Shown here: in pieces, positions 8,083 through 16,149 of the stretch | Numbering within the stretch: position 1 is the first letter of the stretch | Layout: each line of letters begins with the position of its first letter | Assembly (NCBI GenBank): GCA_964393615.1 | Contig: CAYMUR010000049.1 | Location: forward strand, 1 to 38,022 | DNA from: CAYMUR01 sp964393615 | Lineage (GTDB): Bacteria; Planctomycetota; Planctomycetia; Pirellulales; Pirellulaceae | Direction: 5' to 3' | DNA length: 38,022 bases | Translations under genes and position numbers: made by a program | The notes under the pieces: generated by a model | What the model saw: the letters and a program-made list of their open reading frames with translations, nothing else | The model's database searches: none | What the model was told of the DNA's origin: nothing

Positions 8083-9357
8083 ATGCGTTCAACAACGGAT
8101 CCCCTATCGGACCGCGACTTGTGCACAACAGTCCGCTTGGTAACCTTGGTATTACTGGTCTTGGCTATCACTTGTTTCAGCTTGTTAGCTGCTGGTGTGT
8201 TTCAAGGCCATTGGTGGCCGGCAGCGGTGGGGCCTTACGGGTTTGCGTCATGTGTTGTGACCAACGTTTTAGCAACCTGTCCTTTGGCGTGGTATCTGGT
8301 GTTGTTGTGGGATCGCAGCTTGGCTGGTCGTTTGCGTTGGATGACAGGCTGGGTGAGTCTCTTGCTGGCAGGTGGTGTTACGCTTGCAACGGTTCTGAAT
8401 TGTGGAAAGGTGGAAAATGTTGTTGCGGATAGCAACGAGGCCATACATTGGATTGTGAGATTTGCCTGGCCATTGCTGTTGGGCGTACTATGGTTCGGGG
8501 GTCTGGGTAGCGTTGTGTTCCGACAGATATTCACTTGCTGCCGAATACCAGTTACCTGGCTCAACTTGCTGGTCGCCTTGCTACTTGCCTTGGTGGTTCC
8601 TGCGGTTTACGCCACACATTTGAAACGAGAGCAAACGAGCCTAGCGGAGAGACGGCGAATTCAAGGGCAAACATACCGTGCCTGGTACCTGGTGGACCGT
8701 CTCACGGCGCTAGGAAGCGCACAGTTAGTATCAGGGCAGACTCTAGCTCAGCAGCGATCATTATGGAGTCTTGAACTTGAAAAAGCGAAAACGTTCTTGG
8801 ACGAGCCACTTGCAGCCAATGCGGATATTGATACAGACCTGCGGCGGGCGCGGAATTTACTGGCATGGTCAGAACGTGATGAGGACTTGGACCAGGTGAT
8901 AGAGATTTTGTCGACAATCGTGTTGCAAGAACCACGGGCGTTACTACTGCGAACAGCAGTCTATGGGATTCGCGAGGAGTGGCTGGCCGTGATCGATGAT
9001 TGTCAGAAGGTTGTGACGCTACTAGGCAATTCCTCCGCATCCGTGCTAAGGGCTCATCACTGGCGGCAGCAGGCCTATACACGTTGGGCGGAGGCACTAC
9101 GCCAGCTAGGACGTTATCGCCAATCCCAGATGGTGCTGGAAGAGGGCCTGGAACGCTGGCCCAGTGACGGATTCTTTCATTTTCAACTCGCTCAACATCA
9201 CGAGAGGGGTGGTCGTCCCCAGCAAGCGATTGCGTACTATCTCCAAGCAAAACAAAAGAACTCGGAATGGCATCCACCGGCTGACAGGGCCATTGCGAGA
9301 TTGAGAGCGGATTCCCCCGCCTGTTTCCTGCGAAGTGTCCGGTTGTCGACGCGATGA
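8083..9357 (+). CDS. Membrane-anchored TPR protein
   Basis: A 424-residue protein with four hydrophobic segments in roughly the first 170 residues, then a charged helical region. The C-terminus resembles tetratricopeptide repeats, the clearest being AEALRQLGRYRQSQMVLEEGLERWPSDGFFHFQLAQHHERGGRPQQAIAYYLQAKQ. TPRs usually mediate protein-protein contacts, so this is likely a membrane scaffold or partner protein. ATG 8083 has a good Shine-Dalgarno (GGGAGG at 8065-8070) and lies 4 bp after the upstream stop, indicating translational coupling. An in-frame upstream start at 8032 would overlap the previous gene and lacks such a site. The TPR assignment is by eye; the biological role is unknown. Confidence 0.75.
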   Translation: MRSTTDPLSDRDLCTTVRLVTLVLLVLAITCFSLLAAGVFQGHWWPAAVGPYGFASCVVTNVLATCPLAWYLVLLWDRSLAGRLRWMTGWVSLLLAGGVTLATVLNCGKVENVVADSNEAIHWIVRFAWPLLLGVLWFGGLGSVVFRQIFTCCRIPVTWLNLLVALLLALVVPAVYATHLKREQTSLAERRRIQGQTYRAWYLVDRLTALGSAQLVSGQTLAQQRSLWSLELEKAKTFLDEPLAANADIDTDLRRARNLLAWSERDEDLDQVIEILSTIVLQEPRALLLRTAVYGIREEWLAVIDDCQKVVTLLGNSSASVLRAHHWRQQAYTRWAEALRQLGRYRQSQMVLEEGLERWPSDGFFHFQLAQHHERGGRPQQAIAYYLQAKQKNSEWHPPADRAIARLRADSPACFLRSVRLSTR

Positions 9358-9719
9358 ACACCTTTGGCTTGGCTAACATGCCTGCCATAGTGGGTTGAGG
9401 ATCGTTCACATTGATAGTGTGTGGACTACGATTGGTGGTATCAAGTCGCTAATGGTAAAACGCACAATCAGCACGAGCCCCGTTGAATTGTTAGGGTTGC
9501 GCCCGGTAGAACCCTCTTGAAAGAGGACTAAACGTCACAATCGGTATGCTTACCCCGCGGGGTATGTCAGAAAATGTGTTTCGATCGGCCAACAAGTAGC
9601 CCTCTTTTCTGGAACAAACTAAAATAGAAGGTAGTGAGTACGCGTAAGAACTTACAAGCGTTTGTTGCTCATTTCCCCTGAATGTATTGATCACTGCGCA
9701 ATTAGCTGATTGGACTACT
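9358..9719. other. Gene-free stretch before the glycosyltransferase gene
   Basis: No convincing coding frame is visible. A small hairpin (CCTCT-TGAA-AGAGG, about 9510-9523) is present; it could mark the end of the TPR gene's transcript or lie in the leader of the glycosyltransferase gene. No T-run follows it. A 67-codon minus-strand frame here has no recognisable features and was not annotated. Confidence 0.4.
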
Positions 9720-10871
9720 ATGTCTTCAGTTCAGCCAACCCACTTTTCGGTGTCGACGGAAAGCCAGCCACTCAAACGGTTATTGGTCGCGTTGCCGGCG
9801 TTGGACGAAGCGGCCACGATTGCCCGTGTGGTCAGTGCGGTACCTCAGGAAATACCGGGCATCGATGAGATCTCGATCCTGGTAGTTGATGATGGCAGTA
9901 GCGATGACACGGGTCTACTCGCTGAGAAAGCGGGTGCTCATGTCATTCGCCATGTCCGTTCTACCGGAGTGGGTGCTGCTTTTCGTACCGCGTTGAATCA
10001 TGCGCTCGAAATGGACGTCGATGTTTTAGTGACGATTGATGCGGATGGCCAATTTGACCCTCGCGACATATTGTTACTGGCCCGACCCGTCATCGATGGT
10101 GAGTGTGACTTTGCCAGTGCTTCTCGTTTCAAGGATCCTTCTTTGACGCCTCGCATGCCATGGATCAAGCGTTGGGGAAATCGGCAAATGAGTCGTTTGA
10201 TTTCACGGTTAACGCAGCAACAGTTTTTTGACGTTTCGTGTGGTATGCGTTGTTACGATCGCCGTGCCATGCTGAATCTGAATTTAATGGGGGCCTATAC
10301 ATATACCCAGGAAGTATTTCTCAACCTGGCTTTCAAACGGTTGCGAATTGTCGAAGTACCGATTGCAGTACGCGGTGTCAGGCAATACGGTAAAAGCCGC
10401 GTCGTTGACAGTTTGTGGGGATATGGATTTCGGGCCTTGAAGATTATCATGGCGGCCTATCGTGATTACAATCCGATGCGATTTTTTGGCGGGATAGCTT
10501 GCGCCACTTTTGTACCCGCCGTGTTATTAGCCATGTTTTTAGGGTTCCATTATTTGCATAGCGGATCTTTCTCGCCACACAAATGGGCCGGTTTTGCATC
10601 GGTGGTTCTTGGCTTGTTGAGTATCCTCTTGACACATATAGGCTTGATCGGTGACATGTTGAACCGTCACCGAGTGTATCTGGAAGAGCTGCTATTTTAT
10701 TCTCGTTTAAGCGGATCAACCAAAGAGTCGATGGACCGACAACGACAAGCATCTGTGAATTCCCCGTCCGCGTTAGAGCCCGGACGTGATGACCAACGGG
10801 ATACGTTGGAAGCGGTGCCAGTTGCTGAAGAAGCATTGCCATCTCGGAAAACGCCAGCATCTGCTGACTAG
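9720..10871 (+). CDS. Family 2 glycosyltransferase, dolichol-phosphate-mannose-synthase-like, membrane-anchored
   Basis: A 383-residue GT2 (GT-A fold) enzyme that likely transfers a nucleotide-activated sugar to a lipid carrier or another acceptor at the cytoplasmic face of the membrane. The N-terminus has LLVALPALDEAATIARVV, the nucleotide-binding VVDDGSSDDT (D57-D58) and the metal-binding DADGQFDPRD (107-115). FASASRFKDP and the QYGKSRV segment follow, as in DPM1-like enzymes. Two C-terminal hydrophobic helices (about residues 260-315) anchor it, followed by a charged disordered tail of about 50 residues. ATG 9720 is preferred over an in-frame upstream ATG at 9687 because the extension is unlike the family. 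Donor and acceptor cannot be determined. It stands alone between its neighbours. Confidence 0.9.
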   Translation: MSSVQPTHFSVSTESQPLKRLLVALPALDEAATIARVVSAVPQEIPGIDEISILVVDDGSSDDTGLLAEKAGAHVIRHVRSTGVGAAFRTALNHALEMDVDVLVTIDADGQFDPRDILLLARPVIDGECDFASASRFKDPSLTPRMPWIKRWGNRQMSRLISRLTQQQFFDVSCGMRCYDRRAMLNLNLMGAYTYTQEVFLNLAFKRLRIVEVPIAVRGVRQYGKSRVVDSLWGYGFRALKIIMAAYRDYNPMRFFGGIACATFVPAVLLAMFLGFHYLHSGSFSPHKWAGFASVVLGLLSILLTHIGLIGDMLNRHRVYLEELLFYSRLSGSTKESMDRQRQASVNSPSALEPGRDDQRDTLEAVPVAEEALPSRKTPASAD

Positions 10872-10998
10872 CCGTGATATCGAATCAGTCATAAAACGAG
10901 GAAAAGAAGGAAGGTCCAGTGCTCGGAAAACCTTTCTATTTTCCTTGCAGGCTGGCGTTAGACCTTTTGTGCCAGGAGAACCGCACGATAAAACAAGC

Positions 10999-11012
10999 CG
11001 ACCGAACGGTCG
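10999..11012. terminator. Small palindrome between convergent genes
   Basis: CGACCG-AA-CGGTCG is a near-perfect inverted repeat just outside the 3' end of the minus-strand LRR gene, in the 155-bp space between it and the convergent glycosyltransferase gene. Its 2-nt centre makes it a poor hairpin unless the inner pair opens, and no T-run follows. It may be a weak bidirectional terminator. Confidence 0.25.
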
Positions 11013-11027
11013 TAACGTCACCTGCGT

Positions 11028-11423
11028 CTACCGCCTGCAAGAGATATCACAGTTCGGCAAAGCCTTCGTCAGCTCGGCAACGCCTGCGTCGGTGATATAG
11101 TTGGCATAGAGAAGAAGCCGATAAAGATTGGTGAGACCCTTAAGATGCACCAGCCCCGCGTCGGTGACCTGGGTGCTGTTGAGCCTGAGCTCCTGCAGCT
11201 TGGTCAGCCCCTTTAGGTGCACCAGTTCCTGAGTGTTTGCGAGGGCGATTGCCACTATCTCGCCCCGCGCGTTCCGTTTGATCTCGAAGTTCTCCAACGC
11301 GGAAACGAACGCTTCGGTGACGTGCGGCGTGGTGGGTGAGCTTTCAGCTGGTGGTGCATTAGCCTCACCACAACCCACCAATACCATTATCAACAACATG
11401 AGTCCTAGCAAACGTTTCATCAA
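11028..11423 (-). CDS. Leucine-rich-repeat lipoprotein, short
   Basis: A 131-residue protein with a lipoprotein signal (MMKRLLGLMLLIMVLVGCGEA, lipidated Cys at residue 18), a short Pro/Ser/Thr linker and a small LRR domain. The repeats are LVHLKGLTKLQELRLNSTQVTDAG and LVHLKGLTNLYRLLLYANYITDAG, then the usual planctomycete ending VAELTKALPNCDISCRR. LRR proteins of this style bind proteins, and this one is probably displayed in the periplasm or on the outer surface. With only about two to three repeats it is much shorter than many relatives, so it may be a truncated paralogue or a small functional version. The start could equally be the second Met at 11420. It lies downstream of the RTX-repeat gene on the same strand. 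Confidence 0.85.
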   Translation of the reverse strand: MMKRLLGLMLLIMVLVGCGEANAPPAESSPTTPHVTEAFVSALENFEIKRNARGEIVAIALANTQELVHLKGLTKLQELRLNSTQVTDAGLVHLKGLTNLYRLLLYANYITDAGVAELTKALPNCDISCRR

Positions 11424-11517
11424 AGCTTCCTTTCGTATCGCTTGAAAAGTACGTCACCGCAGTAACAGTACTGGAGCGGAACCGAAGGGACTGTTTCATT
11501 ACGAAGTGCTACTCGCT

Positions 11518-11565
11518 CCCCGCGTCCTCGCCCCGCTGACGTAAAACGGGACGAGGTTTTGCGGG
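11518..11565 (-). terminator. Imperfect GC-rich hairpin between RTX-repeat and LRR genes
   Basis: CCCGC (11519-11523) pairs with GCGGG (11561-11565), CCTCG (11526-11530) with CGAGG (11552-11556), and CCCG (11532-11535) with CGGG (11547-11550), leaving an 11-nt loop. It begins just past the stop of the minus-strand RTX-repeat gene, a fitting place for its terminator or for processing between it and the LRR gene. No T-run follows in the minus direction, so the role is inferred. Confidence 0.4.
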
Positions 11566-11583
11566 CTGGGATTTGCCTTCGGT

Positions 11584-13044
11584 TCAGTTTACGAAGTGAC
11601 TCTGCCGGTCCTCGGAGTCACAGCCACCGAAGTCGAGGAACCGGTCTTCGCGGAAGCGTCGCCAGTTACCGGGCTGATCGTCGTAGTAGGTATAGTGACC
11701 AACGAAGACATCGCATCCGGCGCCACCAGTCAATTGGTCTTCTACACCATCGTAGCCGCCGTCGAGGTAATCGTACCCATCGTCGCCGAACAGGTCATCC
11801 AATCCGGCCTCACCAAAGAGGACATCGGCTCCGTCACCTCCATGCAACTCGTCGTTCCCATTTCCACCAAACAGCTCATCGCCGCCAGAGCCTCCGAAGA
11901 GACTATCACTACCGGACTCGCCTCTCAAAATGTCATTGCCACTGTTGCCATGCAATTGGTCGTGCCCGTTGCCTCCTTCGATGACATCCGAATCCGATCC
12001 ACCGTAGACGGTGTCGTTACCATCGCCCGCGTACATCCAGTCACTGCCGGATTGACCGTACAGCTGATCGTCCCCGTCTTCACCAAAAACAGTGTCATTA
12101 CCGCTGCCGGCCAACACGATGTCATCCCCGGAGCCAGCAAAAATTCGGTCGATATCGGAACCACCGATGATGAAGTCCTCGCCGGAATTTCCGTTGAGGA
12201 AATTCGTGCCGCTGATCCCCTCGATCCGATCGTCACCAGTGCCACCGTAAACGTTATCGTCGCCGGACCCAGCGTTCAGGCGATCGTCTTCACCACCGCC
12301 CCAAACCTCGTCATTTCCAGATCCGCCATTCAAAACGTCGGAACCAGAACCACCCTGAAGAAAGTCGTTTCCGTGCCCGCCGTCGGCGGTCGAGCGAACA
12401 CCGGTCGTATTAATGAAATTGTCATTGCCAGCGTATCCTTTGAAGCGAACTTCGTTGACAAAATCCAAATGGAATTCCCACACCTGATCGTTCAAAGTCG
12501 CTCGCAGTTTGGAGAGTGGTGAGAACGTTCCATTCTTTGAAGGTGGCGAAATGATTTCTACTCGAGCGTCGTCATCGCACATCGTGCCGTGTATTTCGAT
12601 TGCTCGATCGACCAAGTCGTAGGAGATGTGCCCATCGTAAATCTCCGAACATGGCACTCCCAAGTCGTGATTCACGGGATCGAAGGTTCCGAATGCGCCG
12701 CCAAAAACACCAGGTCCAGGCTCCGAAGGACTGTATCCGTTTGTGTTGTCCCGACCGGCCGATTTGCCACCTGGCGAAATCGTACCACCGTAGTTGTTGA
12801 CACTACCACTAACGGTGCCGTTACCCGAAACGACACCCGCGTGGACGTTGATCATTCCATTGGTACCGCCATTTCCTTCGACCGCAGAAACGAAGACCGG
12901 GGTGGCGACTTCGTCGACCGGGTCGGCAGCCGGTATCAGGCCACCTGCGCTAAACAATTGACGGATTTCGAGCTGTTCCTGACTCAACTGCCTGTAGGAG
13001 AGGTAGGACTTGGAGCGGGAGGGTTTTCTCGTTTTGCGTGACAT
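11584..13044 (-). CDS. Secreted hemolysin-type calcium-binding repeat (RTX) protein
   Basis: A 486-residue, glycine- and aspartate-rich protein. From about residue 220 to 440 it consists of back-to-back nonapeptide RTX repeats of the GGxGxDxLx type, e.g. GGSGSDVLNGGSGNDEVWGG and GGNGNDELHGGDGADVLFGE. These fold as a calcium-stabilised parallel beta-roll, usually after secretion. The N-terminus, MSRKTRKPSRSKSYLSYRQLSQEQLEIRQLFSAGG, resembles the planctomycete 'LE.R.LLSA' export-associated motif, not a classical signal peptide. A GNGTVSGSVNNYGGTISPGG stretch resembles autotransporter-associated strand repeats. No toxin or enzyme domain is visible, so a surface or adhesin role is most likely. 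The ATG at 13044 begins the conserved N-terminal pattern; a longer in-frame start at 13107 is less likely. It diverges from the ECF sigma gene. Confidence 0.88.
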   Translation of the reverse strand: MSRKTRKPSRSKSYLSYRQLSQEQLEIRQLFSAGGLIPAADPVDEVATPVFVSAVEGNGGTNGMINVHAGVVSGNGTVSGSVNNYGGTISPGGKSAGRDNTNGYSPSEPGPGVFGGAFGTFDPVNHDLGVPCSEIYDGHISYDLVDRAIEIHGTMCDDDARVEIISPPSKNGTFSPLSKLRATLNDQVWEFHLDFVNEVRFKGYAGNDNFINTTGVRSTADGGHGNDFLQGGSGSDVLNGGSGNDEVWGGGEDDRLNAGSGDDNVYGGTGDDRIEGISGTNFLNGNSGEDFIIGGSDIDRIFAGSGDDIVLAGSGNDTVFGEDGDDQLYGQSGSDWMYAGDGNDTVYGGSDSDVIEGGNGHDQLHGNSGNDILRGESGSDSLFGGSGGDELFGGNGNDELHGGDGADVLFGEAGLDDLFGDDGYDYLDGGYDGVEDQLTGGAGCDVFVGHYTYYDDQPGNWRRFREDRFLDFGGCDSEDRQSHFVN

Positions 13045-13262
13045 GCTACACCTCGTCGTTTCAGAGTTGAGTTTTAGTCGACCCGGTGGCCGCCGTTGAG
13101 ATATCAACGCAGAACAGGGTGGGCGCTCACGGAAAAAAACTTTTTTTTCTCACTTTCTACGGTTTTTCCCGCTGGCCATGTTCAGATTGATTGGCAGCGG
13201 TCAACGGAACCGTTAAATTGATGGCAGTTGGCCGGAGGACCACTCACAGGTGTAATCAAACG
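13045..13262. promoter_or_regulatory. Shared divergent promoter region, RTX protein / ECF sigma factor
   Basis: This 218-bp spacer separates the starts of two divergent genes and must hold both promoters. A striking poly-purine/poly-pyrimidine element, seven A, one C and eight T, occupies 13133-13148. Such tracts can bend DNA or form a weak hairpin. I cannot identify -35/-10 elements with confidence. If the ECF factor is autoregulated or controls the RTX gene, its recognition site should lie here. Confidence 0.4.
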
Positions 13263-13892
13263 ATGAGCGAGGACAAACGACAGCAGGCGTTGCTCCAAAG
13301 GGCGGTCGAAGGCGACCTGCAGGCTACCGAAGAGTTACTCTGGTCGCATTACGACCGCTTATACCAGTTCATCGAAAAGAACCTCCCGCCCGTGGTGCGG
13401 AGCACGCTGAGTGCGAACGATATTCTGCAGGAGACGTTTGTGGTGGCTTGGCAGCAAATCGGCTCGTTTGAAGATCGGCACCCCGCTGCCCTCTCCACTT
13501 GGCTGCGGGCAATTGCCAAAAACAAACTCACCGATCGCGTACGGGCCCAGGTGGCCGCCAAGCGGGGCGGGGGCCGGGTGGCCGTGCAAAACCGTGGCGG
13601 CCAGAGCAGCCTGGTAGACCTGGCCGAGTTGGTGGTCGCCTCGGTCAGGAGCCCCAGCGGTTCAGTCGCCCACCGCGAGGCGGAGCGGATCACCCTCGTC
13701 ACGCTCGCCCATCTGAAGGAAGATTACCGGCAGGCAATCACGCTCCGCTATCTGGAAGGCCGCAGCGTGGCCGAGACGGCCGCCGCCATGGGTCGGACCG
13801 AACGATCCATCCACATGCTCTGCAACCGGGCTCTCAAAAAGCTCCGCGAGGCGCTGGGCCGTAGTTCCCAATATCTGACCAAGGCGCCTTGA
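13263..13892 (+). CDS. ECF-type RNA polymerase sigma factor
   Basis: A 209-residue group 4 (extracytoplasmic function) sigma factor that redirects RNA polymerase to specific promoters. The sigma region 2 pattern is visible as LLWSHYDRLYQFIEKNLPP...SANDILQETFVVAWQQIGSFEDR...LSTWLRAIAKNKLTDRVRA, the -10-recognition region. Region 4, the helix-turn-helix for -35 recognition, is LKEDYRQAITLRYLEGRSVAETAAAMGRTERSIHMLCNRALKKLREALG. ATG 13263 fits the family N-terminus; an earlier in-frame TTG at 13191 adds an unlike sequence. The kinase-SUMF1 gene starts 18 bp downstream. Planctomycetes are known to pair ECF factors with Ser/Thr kinases, so phosphorylation-linked control in place of a classical anti-sigma factor is plausible but inferred. 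GC content is visibly higher than in the flanking genes. Confidence 0.93.
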   Translation: MSEDKRQQALLQRAVEGDLQATEELLWSHYDRLYQFIEKNLPPVVRSTLSANDILQETFVVAWQQIGSFEDRHPAALSTWLRAIAKNKLTDRVRAQVAAKRGGGRVAVQNRGGQSSLVDLAELVVASVRSPSGSVAHREAERITLVTLAHLKEDYRQAITLRYLEGRSVAETAAAMGRTERSIHMLCNRALKKLREALGRSSQYLTKAP

Positions 13893-13910
13893 ACCGCCCT
13901 GCCATGTGCC

Positions 13911-15998
13911 ATGAACGTGCCGCCCACTACCCTCGAATCGATTATCCAGGAGACCCTCCGACGTCGTGCCGGCGGGGAGCAATTGGAAGACGATGTGGTG
14001 ATCGCTGCGAATCCGGAACTGATGCCGCAGCTTGAAGTGGAACTGAAAAAACTGCGGCTTATTGCCGGTGCCCGGGCCGAGGCCGGGGCACCGGCAGAGT
14101 TTGGCGATACTGTTACCCACCGCCAGGAAATGAGCCAGGAGGATACCGATTCGCAATTTGTGGAGGATCGACGGCCCCGGGTTGAGATTCCCGACTATGA
14201 GTTGCTCAAATTCTTGGGACGTGGCGGATTCGGCGAAGTCTATCTGGGGCGGCACCGGATCCACGGCGAGTTTTCAGCCGTAAAGATTTTCGCTAAACGG
14301 CGCGCGGCTGAACTGGACGGAGTGCGGGCCTACAAGCAACGGGCGCAGCCAAACTCAAATCTCGTACCGATCGAACACGTGGGGGAACTTGCCGAGGCCT
14401 ACTATTACGTAATGCCGCTGGCCGACGACGTCAAACCCCGCTCGGCAGTCCGGGCCCCCGAAAGCTACGAACCGAAATCACTGAAGTGGTGCATCGACAA
14501 TCTGCCGCCCTTTACTCCGGAGAAGGTGGCCGAGATTGGTGTAGAACTGCTCGAAGGCCTGGAGGCCCTACACGAGGTGGGCCTGACTCACTGCGATGTG
14601 AAGCCGGCCAATATCATGGCTTTCGATGGCCGCTGGCGATTGGGAGACCTCGGGCTGATGGTTCCGACCGAACACCTCAGCGGTGATCGCGGCACGTCAA
14701 GCTTCTGGCCTCCTGAAGGGCCGAGCGACCCGACGGCCGACCTCTACGCGCTCGCTCTCACGCTCTACCTGTTACTCAGCGGTGGCGAACAGCTACGATT
14801 TCAGGATTTTGTTGCCGGTCGTGATTTGTCCGAGGGTGATCCAGAACAATTATCCTTATTACGAGGGGTGATTGCCCGTGCCTGTCACGAAAAACCGGGG
14901 CAGCGGTACCTGTCCGCCAGGGCCATGCGGGCCGATCTTGAGGTGATACCGGGCCGAACGAAAAGCCATGGGCCCAAAACACACAGCACCCGTCGTCGGT
15001 TGCTCGGCGGTCTGGTTGCCGTGGTGTTGCTTGGTGCTCTGGCCTTGCTTTTCAATGGCAACTCGGACACGGACGTTGCAATCGATTCGGTGTCGTCAGA
15101 AGGTGACACTGCGGGACCGGAAAGAGATGCTCAAGTCACAATCGGACAACAGCCGACACACCGGCCGACTGATCAACCTGTCCTGGAAAGGTACTCCGAC
15201 ATAAATCCGAGCCGGCTGGTCGGGCAGGAGATCCCTGGAAATGTTTCGGCAGATTCCGGACACTCCGACTCACCCTCCGCCGATCCTTTTACAGATCGGC
15301 CAGGCGACCTGTTTGTGCCGCTGGTACGGATCCATCCGGGTGAGTTTTTTATGGGTTCACCGAGGGGCGAAACCGGGCGCAATGAGAATGAGGGCCCGGA
15401 GCACAGGGTAAGGCTCAGCCGCTCCTTTTTCATCGGGCAGTACGAGGTGACCCAATGGCAATATGACCAAGTGATGGAAGCCAAACCCAGTGCGCGTCGG
15501 AATCCGGATGCTCCGGTCGAAAACGTGAGCTGGCATGATGCCATCGAGTTTTGCCGCCGACTTTCCGACCGCGATGGCCGCCGGTATCGGCTGCCGACCG
15601 AAGCGGAGTGGGAGTACGTCTGTCGGGCTGGCAGCACGACTGCCTACGCGACCGGAGCCGAACTGGCAGCCGGGTCTACGGCAGTCCCGGGCGGTCTGCC
15701 TGGCGCGGGCCCGTCCAAAGTCGGCACCTACGAGGCTAATGCTTGGGATGTCTACGACATGCACGGCAATGTCTGGGAATGGTGCCAAGATGGCTGGGAC
15801 ACGGAATACTATGACGACTCGCCCGACCTCGACCCAGGCGGCCCGGACAACGGCTCGCTCAGGATGATCCGTGGCGGCAGTTGGCGCGACGGGGCCACGG
15901 CGGCCCGCTCGGCTTCGCGTCGCAAGTTGCACTCGAATTCCCGCCGCGACGATGTCGGTTTTCGCGTGGTGTGCGAAGAGGAACTGGATCACAAATGA
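13911..15998 (+). CDS. Transmembrane Ser/Thr protein kinase fused to a SUMF1/formylglycine-enzyme-like domain
   Basis: A 695-residue fusion. Residues 1-90 form a charged N-terminal region. Residues 96-345 are a eukaryotic-like kinase: glycine loop GRGGFGEV (103-110), ATP-binding K125 in AVKIF, and catalytic loop HCDVKPANI (D229, N234). The metal-binding motif is DLG (246-248) instead of DFG, and PPE (267-269) replaces APE. One transmembrane helix (about 364-382) leads to a low-complexity linker and then an extracytoplasmic SUMF1 domain (about 469-688), with MVRIHPGEF-like opening LVRIHPGEFFMGSP, YEVTQWQYDQVM, PVENVSWHDAIEFC, LPTEAEWEYVCRAG, MHGNVWEWCQDGW and IRGGSWRD. The paired copper/active-site cysteines of true sulfatase-activating enzymes are absent after RGGSW, so this domain is more likely a ligand-binding sensor. 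It is probably cotranscribed with the ECF factor (18-bp gap). Kinase residues look competent for catalysis. Confidence 0.92.
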   Translation: MNVPPTTLESIIQETLRRRAGGEQLEDDVVIAANPELMPQLEVELKKLRLIAGARAEAGAPAEFGDTVTHRQEMSQEDTDSQFVEDRRPRVEIPDYELLKFLGRGGFGEVYLGRHRIHGEFSAVKIFAKRRAAELDGVRAYKQRAQPNSNLVPIEHVGELAEAYYYVMPLADDVKPRSAVRAPESYEPKSLKWCIDNLPPFTPEKVAEIGVELLEGLEALHEVGLTHCDVKPANIMAFDGRWRLGDLGLMVPTEHLSGDRGTSSFWPPEGPSDPTADLYALALTLYLLLSGGEQLRFQDFVAGRDLSEGDPEQLSLLRGVIARACHEKPGQRYLSARAMRADLEVIPGRTKSHGPKTHSTRRRLLGGLVAVVLLGALALLFNGNSDTDVAIDSVSSEGDTAGPERDAQVTIGQQPTHRPTDQPVLERYSDINPSRLVGQEIPGNVSADSGHSDSPSADPFTDRPGDLFVPLVRIHPGEFFMGSPRGETGRNENEGPEHRVRLSRSFFIGQYEVTQWQYDQVMEAKPSARRNPDAPVENVSWHDAIEFCRRLSDRDGRRYRLPTEAEWEYVCRAGSTTAYATGAELAAGSTAVPGGLPGAGPSKVGTYEANAWDVYDMHGNVWEWCQDGWDTEYYDDSPDLDPGGPDNGSLRMIRGGSWRDGATAARSASRRKLHSNSRRDDVGFRVVCEEELDHK

Positions 15999-16010
15999 AC
16001 CAGCCAGTTC
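15981..16010 (+). terminator. Hairpin across the stop codon of the kinase-SUMF1 gene
   Basis: GAACTGG (15981-15987) pairs with CCAGTTC (16004-16010), with a 16-nt loop that includes the TGA stop. No T-run follows; the downstream sequence is pyrimidine-rich. A weak terminator or a chance inverted repeat. Confidence 0.25.
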
Positions 16011-16149
16011 TCCTCCTGTTTCGACCGTAAAATTCTCTTCAATACATGTGCGGGTCAGTTTTCTCAAATACCGGTTGTACATAGTTCCAACAAACCAGTT
16101 AAAAAAAGAAAACTACTCGGCAATACATCCGAAATTGGCCTTCAGCGTT

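Noticed and set aside
11596..12522. A 308-codon plus-strand open frame
   Set aside because: It is antisense to the RTX repeats. The periodic GGxGxD codons keep the opposite strand free of stops, and the translation is a repetitive V/I/T/A/S-rich sequence with no family resemblance.
13499..13864. A 121-codon plus-strand open frame
   Set aside because: It is an out-of-frame shadow of the ECF sigma gene, caused by high GC content.
13662..16082. Long minus-strand open frames (200 and 241 codons)
   Set aside because: They are antisense to the kinase-SUMF1 gene; high GC lowers stop frequency and no motif supports them.
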